Part shown: in pieces, positions 7,158-15,748 of the stretch
Numbering within the stretch: position 1 is the first letter of the stretch
How the letters are laid out: each line of letters starts with the position of its first letter
DNA from: Acinetobacter sp. ANC 4204
Lineage (GTDB): Bacteria > Pseudomonadota > Gammaproteobacteria > Pseudomonadales > Moraxellaceae
Assembly: GCF_002135205.1 (NCBI RefSeq)
Contig: NZ_NEFZ01000003.1
Location: 1 to 64,000 of the forward strand
Direction of reading: 5' to 3'
DNA: 64,000 nucleotides
Notes under the pieces: model-generated
Seen by the model: the letters and a program-made list of their open reading frames with translations, nothing else
Told to the model about the DNA's origin: nothing
Databases searched by the model: none
Position numbers and translations under genes: made by a program

Positions 7158-9107
7158 TTATTGACTTTTAAAAGGAATATTTTGCATGCGCTGAGTAATG
7201 GACTGCGGTCCTTGGCCAAGCAAAACACCATAATGCGTGGCATTACTCATCACATGCTTGACGTAATCTCGGGTTTCAGTCAGTGGAATACTTTCCGTGT
7301 ATTGATCCGCTGCAATGGCCTGATTTTCAGGCTGCCAACGACGTGCACGGTTCGGACCCGCATTATAACCTGCTGTCGCCAACACTGGATTATTGCTTAA
7401 CTGACTTTGGATCATGGACAGATAGAAAGTGCCATAACGTACATTGGTATTCATATCACTCAGTGCGGCTGGATTATAGGTTTCACCCATTTGTCTTGCG
7501 ACTAATTTTGCCGTATCTGGCATGATTTGCATCAAGCCACCTGCCCCGACATGCGAGCGAGCATGGGTGACAAAGCGGCTTTCTTGGCGCATTAGCCCAT
7601 ACGCCCATGCAGGATCTATGCCTGCATTACGACTGTGACTCACCACATAACTTTGGTGTGGCATGGCATAGCGATAACTATAGTTATGTTGCTTGACTGT
7701 TCGATCGGCCGCATAGATTGCTCGGTCATACCACCCCATCTCCGTTGCCCGTTTTGCTGCAGCTAAAATTAAACCATCATCTTGTTTTAAATAAGCTTGT
7801 CTGACCGCCCAATTCCACTCACGGTTGACATAATTGTCTGGTGCGTTGACATTGCGCAGTGTAAAAGCACGGCTAAAATGAATATCCTGATTCAAACGTT
7901 GTATGTCAGCATTGCTCGGTTGGGTATTCGCAGGAATGGTCTGATAACGTTGTCCAATACGATCTTTTGCCAATAAGTTATGATAATCGTCACCTACTGA
8001 CAATTTTTTGAAGATCTCACGCGCCAAGGCTTTTGACTTTGCATCACCTCGTTGTTCTGAAGCTCGGGCTAACCAATATTGCCAGCGATCTTCTTGTTTT
8101 TGCGTCACACTCATACCATCAACAGCACGAATCACGCTCTCCCATGCACCAAAGCGAATGGCTTGGCGTGCATAAATTTCGGCTTCTTCTTCACTCAGTG
8201 CTAAACCATAACTCCGATCGAAGGCTTGTAATACCTCCACATTAAAATTATTTTTCATGACAGTTGTGCCACCGATATACCCCACAGCACGGTACAACGC
8301 TTTTTGCACCGACTCAGGGGTACCCTCAGCAGCACGCTTTACCGAAGCCAATGCAGTATTTAGATCACTATCGGCTAAGCGGCCAATGGCATAAATTAAA
8401 TATGCTTGATCTACAGCCGATGCTTTCGGTGCTGACCATAGATAGTTCAGTGGATCAGCTTGAATGCTATTCAGCTGCGCCAAAGACAAATTCATACCGA
8501 TGGTTTGTGCAGTTGCAATCGCTTGACCTGACTGCCCTGCACGTAGCTGCGCCCATAGACGTTGTTGCTTGTCTTGTTCCGTCATGAGAGGGCTCGATAG
8601 CATCATGCGTCCCAGCCCAGTACATGATTCAGGTTGTGAATTGGTCGCGAGCCAAACATCTTTATATTCGGCGAAAACCAAAGGGTCGCCCGACTTGGCG
8701 CGGACTTGCGCCATAGCACAGCTTTCTGCTTGGTCTGCATTAGACACATACGCCAATACTGGCTGTGCGGAAGTAAAGTCAGCCATTTTGACTTTTTCTT
8801 CAATATAGTCTGCTGCCAATTTTTCAGCCATCGCGGACTGAGGATAGCGCTGTGCAAAGCCCACGATATTGGCCGCTGGTTGCAACGCTAAATTACTGTT
8901 TAATAGCCAATATTCAGGGTAATAGCCCAAGACATCACCCTGCATACTGCTTTGATATTCTTGCAACAAGCTGACATTGCCCGTATTGGCTGCGCGTAAA
9001 GCATCATTGAATTGTTCATCTGCGGCATGTGTCGCTGCAGATAAACCCAAGGCAGCTACACCCAACGCAAACACTTGATAATATTTATTCTGTAATCGTT
9101 TTAACAT
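7158..9107 (-). CDS. slt: Soluble lytic murein transglycosylase
   Basis: This periplasmic enzyme cleaves the MurNAc-GlcNAc bond of peptidoglycan and leaves a 1,6-anhydro end. The product (649 residues from the chosen start) has a signal peptide ending near THA-AD, a long alpha-superhelical domain (about 35-450) and a C-terminal SLT domain with the catalytic Glu in GLMRQESRF followed by GAGGLMQIMPDTA and the AGYNAGPNR motif. An ATG 18 bases upstream is possible, but AGAAGG is correctly spaced for the ATG at 9107, and the signal peptide begins there. The gene leads a two-gene unit with the RNase T2-like gene. It faces away from miaB. Confidence 0.93.
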   Translation of the reverse strand: MLKRLQNKYYQVFALGVAALGLSAATHAADEQFNDALRAANTGNVSLLQEYQSSMQGDVLGYYPEYWLLNSNLALQPAANIVGFAQRYPQSAMAEKLAADYIEEKVKMADFTSAQPVLAYVSNADQAESCAMAQVRAKSGDPLVFAEYKDVWLATNSQPESCTGLGRMMLSSPLMTEQDKQQRLWAQLRAGQSGQAIATAQTIGMNLSLAQLNSIQADPLNYLWSAPKASAVDQAYLIYAIGRLADSDLNTALASVKRAAEGTPESVQKALYRAVGYIGGTTVMKNNFNVEVLQAFDRSYGLALSEEEAEIYARQAIRFGAWESVIRAVDGMSVTQKQEDRWQYWLARASEQRGDAKSKALAREIFKKLSVGDDYHNLLAKDRIGQRYQTIPANTQPSNADIQRLNQDIHFSRAFTLRNVNAPDNYVNREWNWAVRQAYLKQDDGLILAAAKRATEMGWYDRAIYAADRTVKQHNYSYRYAMPHQSYVVSHSRNAGIDPAWAYGLMRQESRFVTHARSHVGAGGLMQIMPDTAKLVARQMGETYNPAALSDMNTNVRYGTFYLSMIQSQLSNNPVLATAGYNAGPNRARRWQPENQAIAADQYTESIPLTETRDYVKHVMSNATHYGVLLGQGPQSITQRMQNIPFKSQ

Positions 9108-9436
9108 GGGTGTGCCTTCTGTCATCTTTGTATAGCCTAGTCTCGTCTCATCATTTTGATTAGTTTAATAACTCATAACAGACTCTATTGTTCTCTTATG
9201 TAACCTTATGATTAGACAATATTAATTTTCCTGTATTTTCACTTCACAAATCAATCTTTTTAGCTTCAGATTTAAAGCTATAAGTTTATTCAGATTTCCT
9301 GCTAAAATATGCGCCTTTCGTAGATTTCAAATGGTGCTTGATCGAGCATTTTTGTAGCTAGCCAAGCCCTGCTTTCGCCGCCACAGATACCGATCAGACA
9401 CAAAAAACCTAGATTTATCCCCCCTTAGGAGCCTAC
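9108..9436. other. Divergent intergenic region between slt and miaB
   Basis: These 329 bases hold no reading frame with a ribosome site. They must contain the divergent promoters of slt and miaB. A TAAAAT -10-like box (9303-9308) points towards miaB without a convincing -35. A short palindrome TGCTTGATCGAGCA (about 9335-9348) followed by five T residues lies between that box and miaB and could be a weak attenuator. Confidence 0.4.
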
Positions 9437-10894
9437 ATGACGGTTCAAACCTTCATTCCAAATGGTGCCCAAGCTGCCTCAGAAAACACTGTCACCCAGC
9501 CACAGCACACCCCAGCCACCGATGGATCAGTTAAAAAACTGTATATCGAAACGCAAGGGTGTCAGATGAATGAGTATGACAGTCACCGTATGGCAGACTT
9601 ACTGGGCGACTCGCACGGTTATGTGCTGACCCAAGACCCGAAAGAAGCCGATATTCTACTGATGAATACCTGTTCGATTCGCGAAAAAGCCCAAGAAAAA
9701 GTGTTCTCTGAGCTGGGTCGTTGGCGCAAGCTGAAAGACAAAAACCCTGACCTGATCATTGGTGTCGGTGGTTGTGTAGCCTCTCAAGAGGGCGACAACA
9801 TTCAAAAACGTGCCAACTATGTGGACATGATTTTCGGTCCACAAACCTTGCACCGTTTACCACAAATGCTCGATCAGCACTTTGATCAAATCGAAAAACC
9901 CAAGAAAGAAAAAATCAAATTGGTAGATATTTCTTTCCCTGACATTGAAAAATTCGACTTTTTACCTGAACCGCGTGTGGAAGGTTACAAGGCTTTTGTT
10001 TCAATTATGGAAGGTTGTTCAAAATATTGTTCATTCTGTGTGGTGCCCTACACCCGTGGTGAAGAAGTTTCTCGTCCACTGGATGACGTTTTAGCTGAAA
10101 TTGCCACCTTAGCCGAAAAAGGCGTCCGTGAGATTTCGCTATTAGGTCAAAACGTGAATGGTTACCGCGGTGAAACATTCGAAGGCAATATCTGTACTTT
10201 TGCAGACTTGTTACGTCTTGTTGCAGAAATCCCAGGGATTGGTCGTTTGCGTTATACCACATCACACCCGCTTGAGTTTAATGATGACTTGATTCAGTGC
10301 TACCGTGATTTACCACAAATGGTATCGCATCTACATTTGCCTGTACAAAGCGGTTCAAATGATGTGTTGCAAGCCATGAAACGTAACCACACCATTGACG
10401 TCTATATCGACAAAATTGCCAAGTTACGCAAAGTTCGCCCAGACATGCATTTATCGAGTGACTTTATCATTGGTTTCCCAGGTGAAACCGATGCACACTT
10501 TGAAGAAACCTATCAATTTATCAAAGACATGGACTTCGACCATTCCTATAGTTTTGTTTACTCAAAACGTCCGGGTACACCTGCATCTGAGCTTGAAGAC
10601 ACCACTTCTGAAGACGTGAAAAAAGAACGTTTATCCAAAGTCCAAAAGTGGATTAAACAATCGAGTATTGAAAAGACCGATGCCATGCTCGGCACGATTC
10701 AACGCGTTTTGGTCGAGAAAGTTTCGGATAAAGATCCAAACCTACTGATTGGTACGGCGGATAACACTCGTTATGTGAGTTTTATTGGTGATGCAGCATG
10801 GGTCGGACGTTTCGCAGAAATCGAAGTGACAGAGATTAAAACTTTGAATTTTGTTTATGGCGAACTCTTGAATCTTGAGCCTGACGTGGCGTAA
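9437..10894 (+). CDS. miaB: tRNA-2-methylthio-N6-dimethylallyladenosine synthase
   Basis: A radical-SAM enzyme that adds a methylthio group to i6A37 of tRNAs reading UNN codons. The N-terminal UPF0004 domain carries the first cluster ligands C42, C79 and C113; the radical-SAM triad is C194-x3-C198-x2-C201; a TRAM RNA-binding domain occupies about 415-480. The protein (485 residues) has an N-terminal low-complexity extension of about 30 residues before the conserved [12 protein letters not shown] start, compared with E. coli MiaB (474). AGGAG lies just upstream of the ATG. It is followed by phoH and ybeY, the conserved gamma-proteobacterial order. Confidence 0.96.
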   Translation: MTVQTFIPNGAQAASENTVTQPQHTPATDGSVKKLYIETQGCQMNEYDSHRMADLLGDSHGYVLTQDPKEADILLMNTCSIREKAQEKVFSELGRWRKLKDKNPDLIIGVGGCVASQEGDNIQKRANYVDMIFGPQTLHRLPQMLDQHFDQIEKPKKEKIKLVDISFPDIEKFDFLPEPRVEGYKAFVSIMEGCSKYCSFCVVPYTRGEEVSRPLDDVLAEIATLAEKGVREISLLGQNVNGYRGETFEGNICTFADLLRLVAEIPGIGRLRYTTSHPLEFNDDLIQCYRDLPQMVSHLHLPVQSGSNDVLQAMKRNHTIDVYIDKIAKLRKVRPDMHLSSDFIIGFPGETDAHFEETYQFIKDMDFDHSYSFVYSKRPGTPASELEDTTSEDVKKERLSKVQKWIKQSSIEKTDAMLGTIQRVLVEKVSDKDPNLLIGTADNTRYVSFIGDAAWVGRFAEIEVTEIKTLNFVYGELLNLEPDVA

Positions 10895-10932
10895 TGTAAG
10901 AGAATAGATTCTGACTACTTAAAGGAATTCTC

Positions 10933-12009
10933 TTGACTGCAGCGATTCGACGTACAGTAACTTTTCCTGGGGTTTCAATTGAACGTTTAAAGAGCATGCT
11001 CGGTGCTTATAACGGTCATTTGAAACAAATCGAACAGCGTTTAGATGTCACTATTTCCCATCGAGGTGATGCATTTTATGTCGATGGTGAAATGGATGCA
11101 GTTGAGAGAGCAGAAGGTCTGCTCCATCGCCTGCATGAAGAAGCAGAAAATACGGTACAAATCAGTGCCGACACCTTACACCTCATGATTCAAGGCAGTC
11201 AGACTGACCGTGAATTGCAAGAAGACCTTGATGGGCAAGAGCACACTGGTTTAGATGAAGTGTGGCTCCAAACCCGTAAAGGTCGTATCAATCCACGCGG
11301 TGCCAACCAAAAGCGTTATGTGCAGCGTATTCTACAAAGCGATATTTCTTTTGGTATTGGACCTGCGGGTACAGGTAAAACCTATCTCGCCGTTGCAGCA
11401 GCAGTTGACATGCTAGAACGCAATGAAATTCAAAGGATTTTATTGGTTCGCCCTGCCGTTGAAGCAGGTGAAAAATTGGGTTTCCTACCAGGTGATTTAA
11501 GCCAGAAAATTGATCCCTATTTACGTCCGCTCTACGATGCCTTGTATGAAATGCTTGGTTTTGAAAAAGTGGCCAAACTGATTGAACGTCAGGTGATTGA
11601 AGTCGCACCACTGGCTTATATGCGTGGTCGAACCTTAAACCACTCTTTTGTGATTTTAGACGAAGCGCAAAATACCACACCTGAACAAATGAAAATGTTC
11701 CTCACACGTTTAGGCTTTGGTTCACGTGCAGTGATTACTGGAGATATCACACAGGTCGACTTACCACGTGGCCAGCAATCTGGTCTAGCACATGCTTTGC
11801 GCATCATCGACAAGATCAAAGAAATTCACATCACCCGTTTCCACTCACGTGACGTGGTACGTCACCAACTGGTGCAAAAAATTGTTGAAGCTTATGAGGG
11901 ATGGGATGCAGAACAACATCGCCTAACCGCTGAAGCACGTGCTGAACGCAAAGCGCGTCAAGAAGCCTTAGTGGCTGAAAATGATGCCGCTGCTGATGCT
12001 CAGCATTAA
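10933..12009 (+). CDS. ybeZ: PhoH-like ATPase (YbeZ)
   Basis: This cytosolic P-loop ATPase works with YbeY in rRNA processing and ribosome quality control. A KH-like N-terminal region (about 10-70) precedes the ATPase core with Walker A GPAGTGKT at 143-150 and Walker B VILDEAQN around 240-247. The length is 358 (E. coli YbeZ 346-359). Translation starts at TTG, supported by AAAGGA seven bases upstream and by the conserved TVTFPG beginning. It lies 38 bases after miaB and 57 bases before ybeY, so the three are likely one transcript, interrupted by a perfect palindrome after this gene. Confidence 0.95.
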   Translation: MTAAIRRTVTFPGVSIERLKSMLGAYNGHLKQIEQRLDVTISHRGDAFYVDGEMDAVERAEGLLHRLHEEAENTVQISADTLHLMIQGSQTDRELQEDLDGQEHTGLDEVWLQTRKGRINPRGANQKRYVQRILQSDISFGIGPAGTGKTYLAVAAAVDMLERNEIQRILLVRPAVEAGEKLGFLPGDLSQKIDPYLRPLYDALYEMLGFEKVAKLIERQVIEVAPLAYMRGRTLNHSFVILDEAQNTTPEQMKMFLTRLGFGSRAVITGDITQVDLPRGQQSGLAHALRIIDKIKEIHITRFHSRDVVRHQLVQKIVEAYEGWDAEQHRLTAEARAERKARQEALVAENDAAADAQH

Positions 12010-12017
12010 GTTAAAGC

Positions 12018-12043
12018 CTGCGGGCATTTTAAAATGCCCGCAG
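12018..12043. repeat. Perfect 26-bp palindrome between ybeZ and ybeY
   Basis: CTGCGGGCATTTT (12018-12030) is immediately followed by its exact reverse complement. It would fold as a stable hairpin in the mRNA. No T run follows, so it is unlikely to be a terminator; an mRNA-stability or processing element is more likely. Confidence 0.75.
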
Positions 12044-12066
12044 ATGTCATTATTTAAGGATCTATT

Positions 12067-12546
12067 TTGAAACTGAGTCTTTCTCTACAACAGGACTTTC
12101 AAGCCCCTGAATTGGTCTTGAAACGTGGCTATCTCAAAAAAGTTGTAGAAACTGTTTTACGTCATATTGGCACACAGAGTAACTGTGAAATTGGTATTGC
12201 TTGTGTTGACCATGATGAAAGTCATAAATTGAATTTGGAATATCGTGGCAAAGATAAATCAACCAATGTGTTGTCTTTCCCTAGTGATTTGCCCGATGAA
12301 ATGGCGCAGATTCTTGACTCATTTCCCATTGGCGATTTGGTCATTTGTATTCCTGTGGTGTTGTCGGAAGCAAAAGAACAAAACAAAGCGCCACTGACGC
12401 ATTTCACTCATATGCTGGTCCATGGCACTTTGCACCTTATGGGCTATGACCATGAAACATCAGAAGCAGATGCTGAAGAAATGGAAGGCATCGAAATTGA
12501 AATTTTGGCTAAACTCGGTTTTGAAAACCCTTATTTAGCACAGTAA
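12067..12546 (+). CDS. ybeY: Endoribonuclease / rRNA maturation factor YbeY
   Basis: A zinc-dependent single-strand endoribonuclease needed for 16S rRNA 3'-end maturation and 70S quality control. The signature [11 protein letters not shown] spans 119-129, giving zinc ligands H119, H123 and H129. The length of 159 is normal. It starts at TTG with AAGGA eight bases upstream; no ATG is available near the conserved N-terminus. It follows ybeZ in the same transcript and ends with a hairpin terminator at 12568. Two successive genes of the operon starting with TTG suggests deliberately modest translation. Confidence 0.96.
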   Translation: MKLSLSLQQDFQAPELVLKRGYLKKVVETVLRHIGTQSNCEIGIACVDHDESHKLNLEYRGKDKSTNVLSFPSDLPDEMAQILDSFPIGDLVICIPVVLSEAKEQNKAPLTHFTHMLVHGTLHLMGYDHETSEADAEEMEGIEIEILAKLGFENPYLAQ

Positions 12547-12567
12547 CTATTAGATTTGAAAAAACTT

Positions 12568-12598
12568 ACCCGATTCATTTCGATGTATCGGGTTTATT
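12568..12598 (+). terminator. Probable terminator of the miaB-ybeZ-ybeY unit
   Basis: ACCCGAT (12568-12574) pairs with ATCGGGT (12587-12593) across a 12-base loop, followed by TTATTTA. The T tract is imperfect. Confidence 0.65.
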
Positions 12599-12647
12599 TA
12601 TGCTAAAAATAAAGCAAGATGAAAAAATAGATGAAGAGATTATAAAA

Positions 12648-13058
12648 ATGCATACACCAATTTCAAAACTACTCTGCATGATCGCCCTATCCTGCACCAC
12701 GCCACTTTATGCCAAGAGCAATGATGAAAATCAAACATCCTGTCAGGAAGTAAAGTTTCTAGATTCAGCTCAGGCTTGGGCTGGACATTATTATTTGCAG
12801 GGCGTTATGGAGGTTGGTTCTGAGCTTCTACTAGAACCTGACGGCAAATTTAAATGGTATTTAGCTGTTGGCTCTTTAGACCAATATGCCGAAGGGTCAT
12901 GGTGGAAAAATGGCAACTGTATTGGTTTAAAAGCTTTGCCTAAATATAGCAAGCATTTAGAAATTTTTCCTATCCGCTTAGATGAAGAGGAGTCTCATTT
13001 AAGCGTAACTTGGATGGGTGGACATCAAGACGGCGCCTATGTCCGTGCAACTCAATAA
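12648..13058 (+). CDS. Small exported protein of unknown function
   Basis: The product is 136 residues from the chosen start. It has a signal peptide (basic HTPISK, then LLCMIALSC, cleavage near LYA-KS) and a mature domain rich in Trp and Gly with the pattern LLLEPDGKFKWYL...GSWWKNGNCIGL, a small beta-sheet type seen in many uncharacterised periplasmic proteins. An ATG 48 bases upstream would add a charged, non-signal segment; the ATG at 12648 with GAAGAG upstream gives a proper signal peptide and is preferred. It sits in the segment between ybeY and the tonB-tail scrap, so it may belong to material inserted there. Function unknown. Confidence 0.65.
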   Translation: MHTPISKLLCMIALSCTTPLYAKSNDENQTSCQEVKFLDSAQAWAGHYYLQGVMEVGSELLLEPDGKFKWYLAVGSLDQYAEGSWWKNGNCIGLKALPKYSKHLEIFPIRLDEEESHLSVTWMGGHQDGAYVRATQ

Positions 13059-13103
13059 ACTGAGTTCACCCACATAATCAAAACCTGATTAGAAATGCAC
13101 AGC

Positions 13104-13151
13104 TCAACGCACTTCAAACTCTGCCTCTGCTGGGTCAAAGACCACATAGCA
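13104..13151 (-). pseudogene. Decayed duplicate of the 3' end of the TonB-family gene
   Basis: About 36 bases (13104-13139) match the last codons of the TonB-family gene at 15749 with two mismatches, and similarity fades after that. Read on the minus strand it gives FDPAEAEFEVR and a stop, against FDPAEAEFEVH and a stop in the intact gene. Nothing upstream is open or carries a start. This is a gene-end scrap left by duplication or insertion. Confidence 0.8.
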
Positions 13152-13266
13152 TAACAACTGAAAAACAATGATACAGCCATTTAAAGTTAAAGTCTGAAAC
13201 TTTGAACGCGCTTACTCAAGTCAAGATTGCATGTGAATAAGCCTAGACTTATCCACATTTCCAACA

Positions 13267-13295
13267 AAAAAACGGCTTTTAATAAGCCGTTTTTT
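13267..13295 (-). terminator. Rho-independent terminator of the TonB-dependent receptor gene
   Basis: A 12-bp stem AAAAAACGGCTT/AAGCCGTTTTTT with a five-base loop lies 15 bases after the receptor stop codon and gives a T run on the minus strand. Confidence 0.9.
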
Positions 13296-13310
13296 ATTTT
13301 TCAAGATTTT

Positions 13311-15458
13311 TTAGAATTGATAGCGGAAAGTTAATGTTGCATTGCGTGGTGCGCCATACACCATACTATTCACACCTAAACCTTCGTAATATTTTTCATC
13401 AAATAAATTGTTCACATTCAGTTGAAGTTTAATATTTTGATCAACTTGATAAGCAGCCATTAAATTCGCCAACACATAAGCATCTTGAGTAATACGCCCT
13501 GCAGTCTCGTCTTTATATGCTTTGCTCTTATAGTTTAAGCCACCACCCACGCTCCACTTATTTATTGTATATTTTGTAAATAGATTGGCCGACGTTCTCG
13601 CTGCAGTTGTCTGTACTTTGTTACCGTCAGCATCTTTTGCATTAAAATGAGCAAGTCCGAAGCTCATATCCCACTTGTCAGTCAATTTACCATCTAATTC
13701 TATTTCGAAGCCTTTACTCTCAACACCATCTGCGCTGCCATAAATATTTTTGACTTCATCACCATCCATAACTGTGCCTATGATCTCGGCTACATTATCT
13801 TGCTTGGTTAAAAATACCGACATCGACGCATTAAGTTGTTTGTCAAAAAACTCTCCTTTCAGGCCAGTTTCATAACTTTTACCCTCACGTGGATCAAGAT
13901 ATTGACCATCCGCATTCTGCTTATCTTCTGGTTTAAAAATGCCAGTATAGCTGGCATACCATGAATAATCTTCTAAGAAATCATAGATTAATCCAGCATA
14001 AGGTGTCACTTTATTATTAAACTTACGATTACCATCTCCATCAGCACTTTCATACTCCCAGTTAGATACTCGTACACCTGCTACAAGTTTTAGAGGATCT
14101 AATAAAGTGAACTTACCTGCTAGATACGCACCTGTTTGTGTAGTTTTATTAGATGGGCTTGCAACATTATTATTAATAGAGCCGAGAAGTTTTGATGGTG
14201 TGAAATTGTCAAAATCAATCGTATAGTTATCTAGAGTAGGCGTTCCATAATAGCGATCAGTTTTTTCACTCTGATTATACATAAACCCAGCGACAACTTC
14301 TTGTTGTAAGCCAGCCAAAGTAAAAGGCGCAGAAAAATAAATATCCGCATTATTTTGAGTGGTCTTTGACGTATCGGTATATGGGTATAAACCAGCACTA
14401 CTATTGGTCGCTTTATCTACTGATCCTGACCATAAGTACAACAATGCTGTCTCTGCATCTATTTGGCGGTAATCATAATTAACATTCAGCGTGATATCAT
14501 TAAATAACTTCTGCTTAAGCTGAGCAAAGGCAGTAGTTGTATTAGTATTCCAATATGTCCAATCACTGGTCACTGTTAAATCACGATCAAAATGCGTTAA
14601 CGAACCATCAGTATAAAATGCTGGCAAGCCTCCCCATTTGATACCAGAACGTTCTAAATTCTGATAACTAGCACCCACTGACAGATAAGTGCTGTCTGTT
14701 AAATCTGCATCAAGCACACCATAAAATAAGTTATTTTCTTTTTCATACAAATCGGCAAAAGAGTCTGTACTTTCATGTTTGACAACAATTCGTCCACGTA
14801 CACTCCCATCAGCATTTAAGGGTGCAGAAATATCTGCCATGCTGTTCCATGCATTCCACGAACCATAAGAACTGCTTAATGTCCCTGTTAATTCTTTAGA
14901 ATTTGCATGTTTACGTACCATATTGATAGCAACTGCAGGATTGCCCGCCCCCGTCATTAGCCCATTAGCGCCTTTGACCACTTCCACGCGATCATACATG
15001 CTCAGGTCTGGATCGTTAGCAATATCTGCTTCGGCTGTACTTGGTACACCATCAAATAAATAATAATCCACATCAAACCCGCGTGCTGTCGGATATTGAC
15101 GTTCATCCCAACGGTTGGTGGTAATACCAGTCACGTTATTGAGCATTTCTTGCAAAGAATTTGTATTGGTATCATCTAAATATTCACGGGTTAAAACTTT
15201 AACCGACTGCGGTGTTTCGCGAAGTGACAAATTTAATTTGGTAGAGGTACTGGCACTCTTCGCCGTATAACTCTTTGTCCCTTCCGTTACAGATGGATTC
15301 TCTTCCTCGGCTTGACTCGTAATCGTTTCAAGTTGTGCACTTTCATCGCTCGTAGTGGGTGCTGCAGACCCCAAAGTTGGGAGAAATACTGTGGCTGCTG
15401 CCATAGCCAATATCAGTGGACTGACTTTGAAGCGCTTTAAAGTTGGGGAGTAATACAT
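13311..15458 (-). CDS. TonB-dependent siderophore receptor
   Basis: An outer-membrane beta-barrel that imports a ferric siderophore using TonB energy. The 715-residue product has a signal peptide (to about GSA-AP, residue 33), a TonB-box-like LETITSQA (about 43-50), a plug domain (about 70-180, with RETPQSVKVLT and YDRVEVVKGANGLMTGAG) and a barrel ending in the classic terminal Phe (TFRYQF). No N-terminal signalling (STN) domain is present, so it is a transport-only receptor of the FhuE/FpvA-like group; the ligand cannot be read from sequence. A Fur box lies in its promoter, and AAGGAT precedes the ATG. It sits between a TonB-family gene and a scrap of that gene, as if inserted. Confidence 0.92.
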   Translation of the reverse strand: MYYSPTLKRFKVSPLILAMAAATVFLPTLGSAAPTTSDESAQLETITSQAEEENPSVTEGTKSYTAKSASTSTKLNLSLRETPQSVKVLTREYLDDTNTNSLQEMLNNVTGITTNRWDERQYPTARGFDVDYYLFDGVPSTAEADIANDPDLSMYDRVEVVKGANGLMTGAGNPAVAINMVRKHANSKELTGTLSSSYGSWNAWNSMADISAPLNADGSVRGRIVVKHESTDSFADLYEKENNLFYGVLDADLTDSTYLSVGASYQNLERSGIKWGGLPAFYTDGSLTHFDRDLTVTSDWTYWNTNTTTAFAQLKQKLFNDITLNVNYDYRQIDAETALLYLWSGSVDKATNSSAGLYPYTDTSKTTQNNADIYFSAPFTLAGLQQEVVAGFMYNQSEKTDRYYGTPTLDNYTIDFDNFTPSKLLGSINNNVASPSNKTTQTGAYLAGKFTLLDPLKLVAGVRVSNWEYESADGDGNRKFNNKVTPYAGLIYDFLEDYSWYASYTGIFKPEDKQNADGQYLDPREGKSYETGLKGEFFDKQLNASMSVFLTKQDNVAEIIGTVMDGDEVKNIYGSADGVESKGFEIELDGKLTDKWDMSFGLAHFNAKDADGNKVQTTAARTSANLFTKYTINKWSVGGGLNYKSKAYKDETAGRITQDAYVLANLMAAYQVDQNIKLQLNVNNLFDEKYYEGLGVNSMVYGAPRNATLTFRYQF

Positions 15459-15505
15459 GAAACTATATCCTTATAACAGGGATCAAATATTAAAAAAACA
15501 TGCAT
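15437..15505 (-). CDS. Possible 22-codon leader ORF overlapping the receptor start
   Basis: On the minus strand a very strong ribosome site GGGGAGG (15510-15516) stands before three overlapping ATG codons. The ATG at 15505 opens a 22-codon frame that ends 22 bases inside the receptor gene in another frame. It could couple or tune receptor translation. The spacing is short (four bases) and the peptide resembles nothing known, so this may be chance. Confidence 0.25.
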   Translation of the reverse strand: MHVFLIFDPCYKDIVSCITPQL

Positions 15506-15579
15506 GCATCCTCCCCATTAACTTGCTTTAAGAAAGATTTACGAATGCTTTAAAATATTTAACAAAAAACATACTGCAA

Positions 15580-15607
15580 ATGATAATTATTTTTATTATC
15601 AATTCAA
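15580..15607 (-). promoter_or_regulatory. Fur-controlled promoter of the siderophore receptor
   Basis: A sequence GATAATTATTTTTATTATC (15582-15600) matches the 19-bp Fur consensus at 15 positions, with both outer hexamers perfect. It overlaps a minus-strand promoter of -35 TTGAAT (15602-15607), 16-bp spacer and -10 TATCAT (15580-15585). Fe-Fur bound here would block polymerase, so the receptor should be induced by iron starvation. Confidence 0.85.
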
Positions 15608-15748
15608 GTTTTCACCTTTAAATATAAGATTATGTTTTTATTGAAAAAAAATAAATAAATCTCAGAATAAAAAGTTAAGACATTGTTTTACATGTTTTTT
15701 TTATAAATTAATTTAATCATTATAATTTCCCATAAAGAAGCAAGAATA

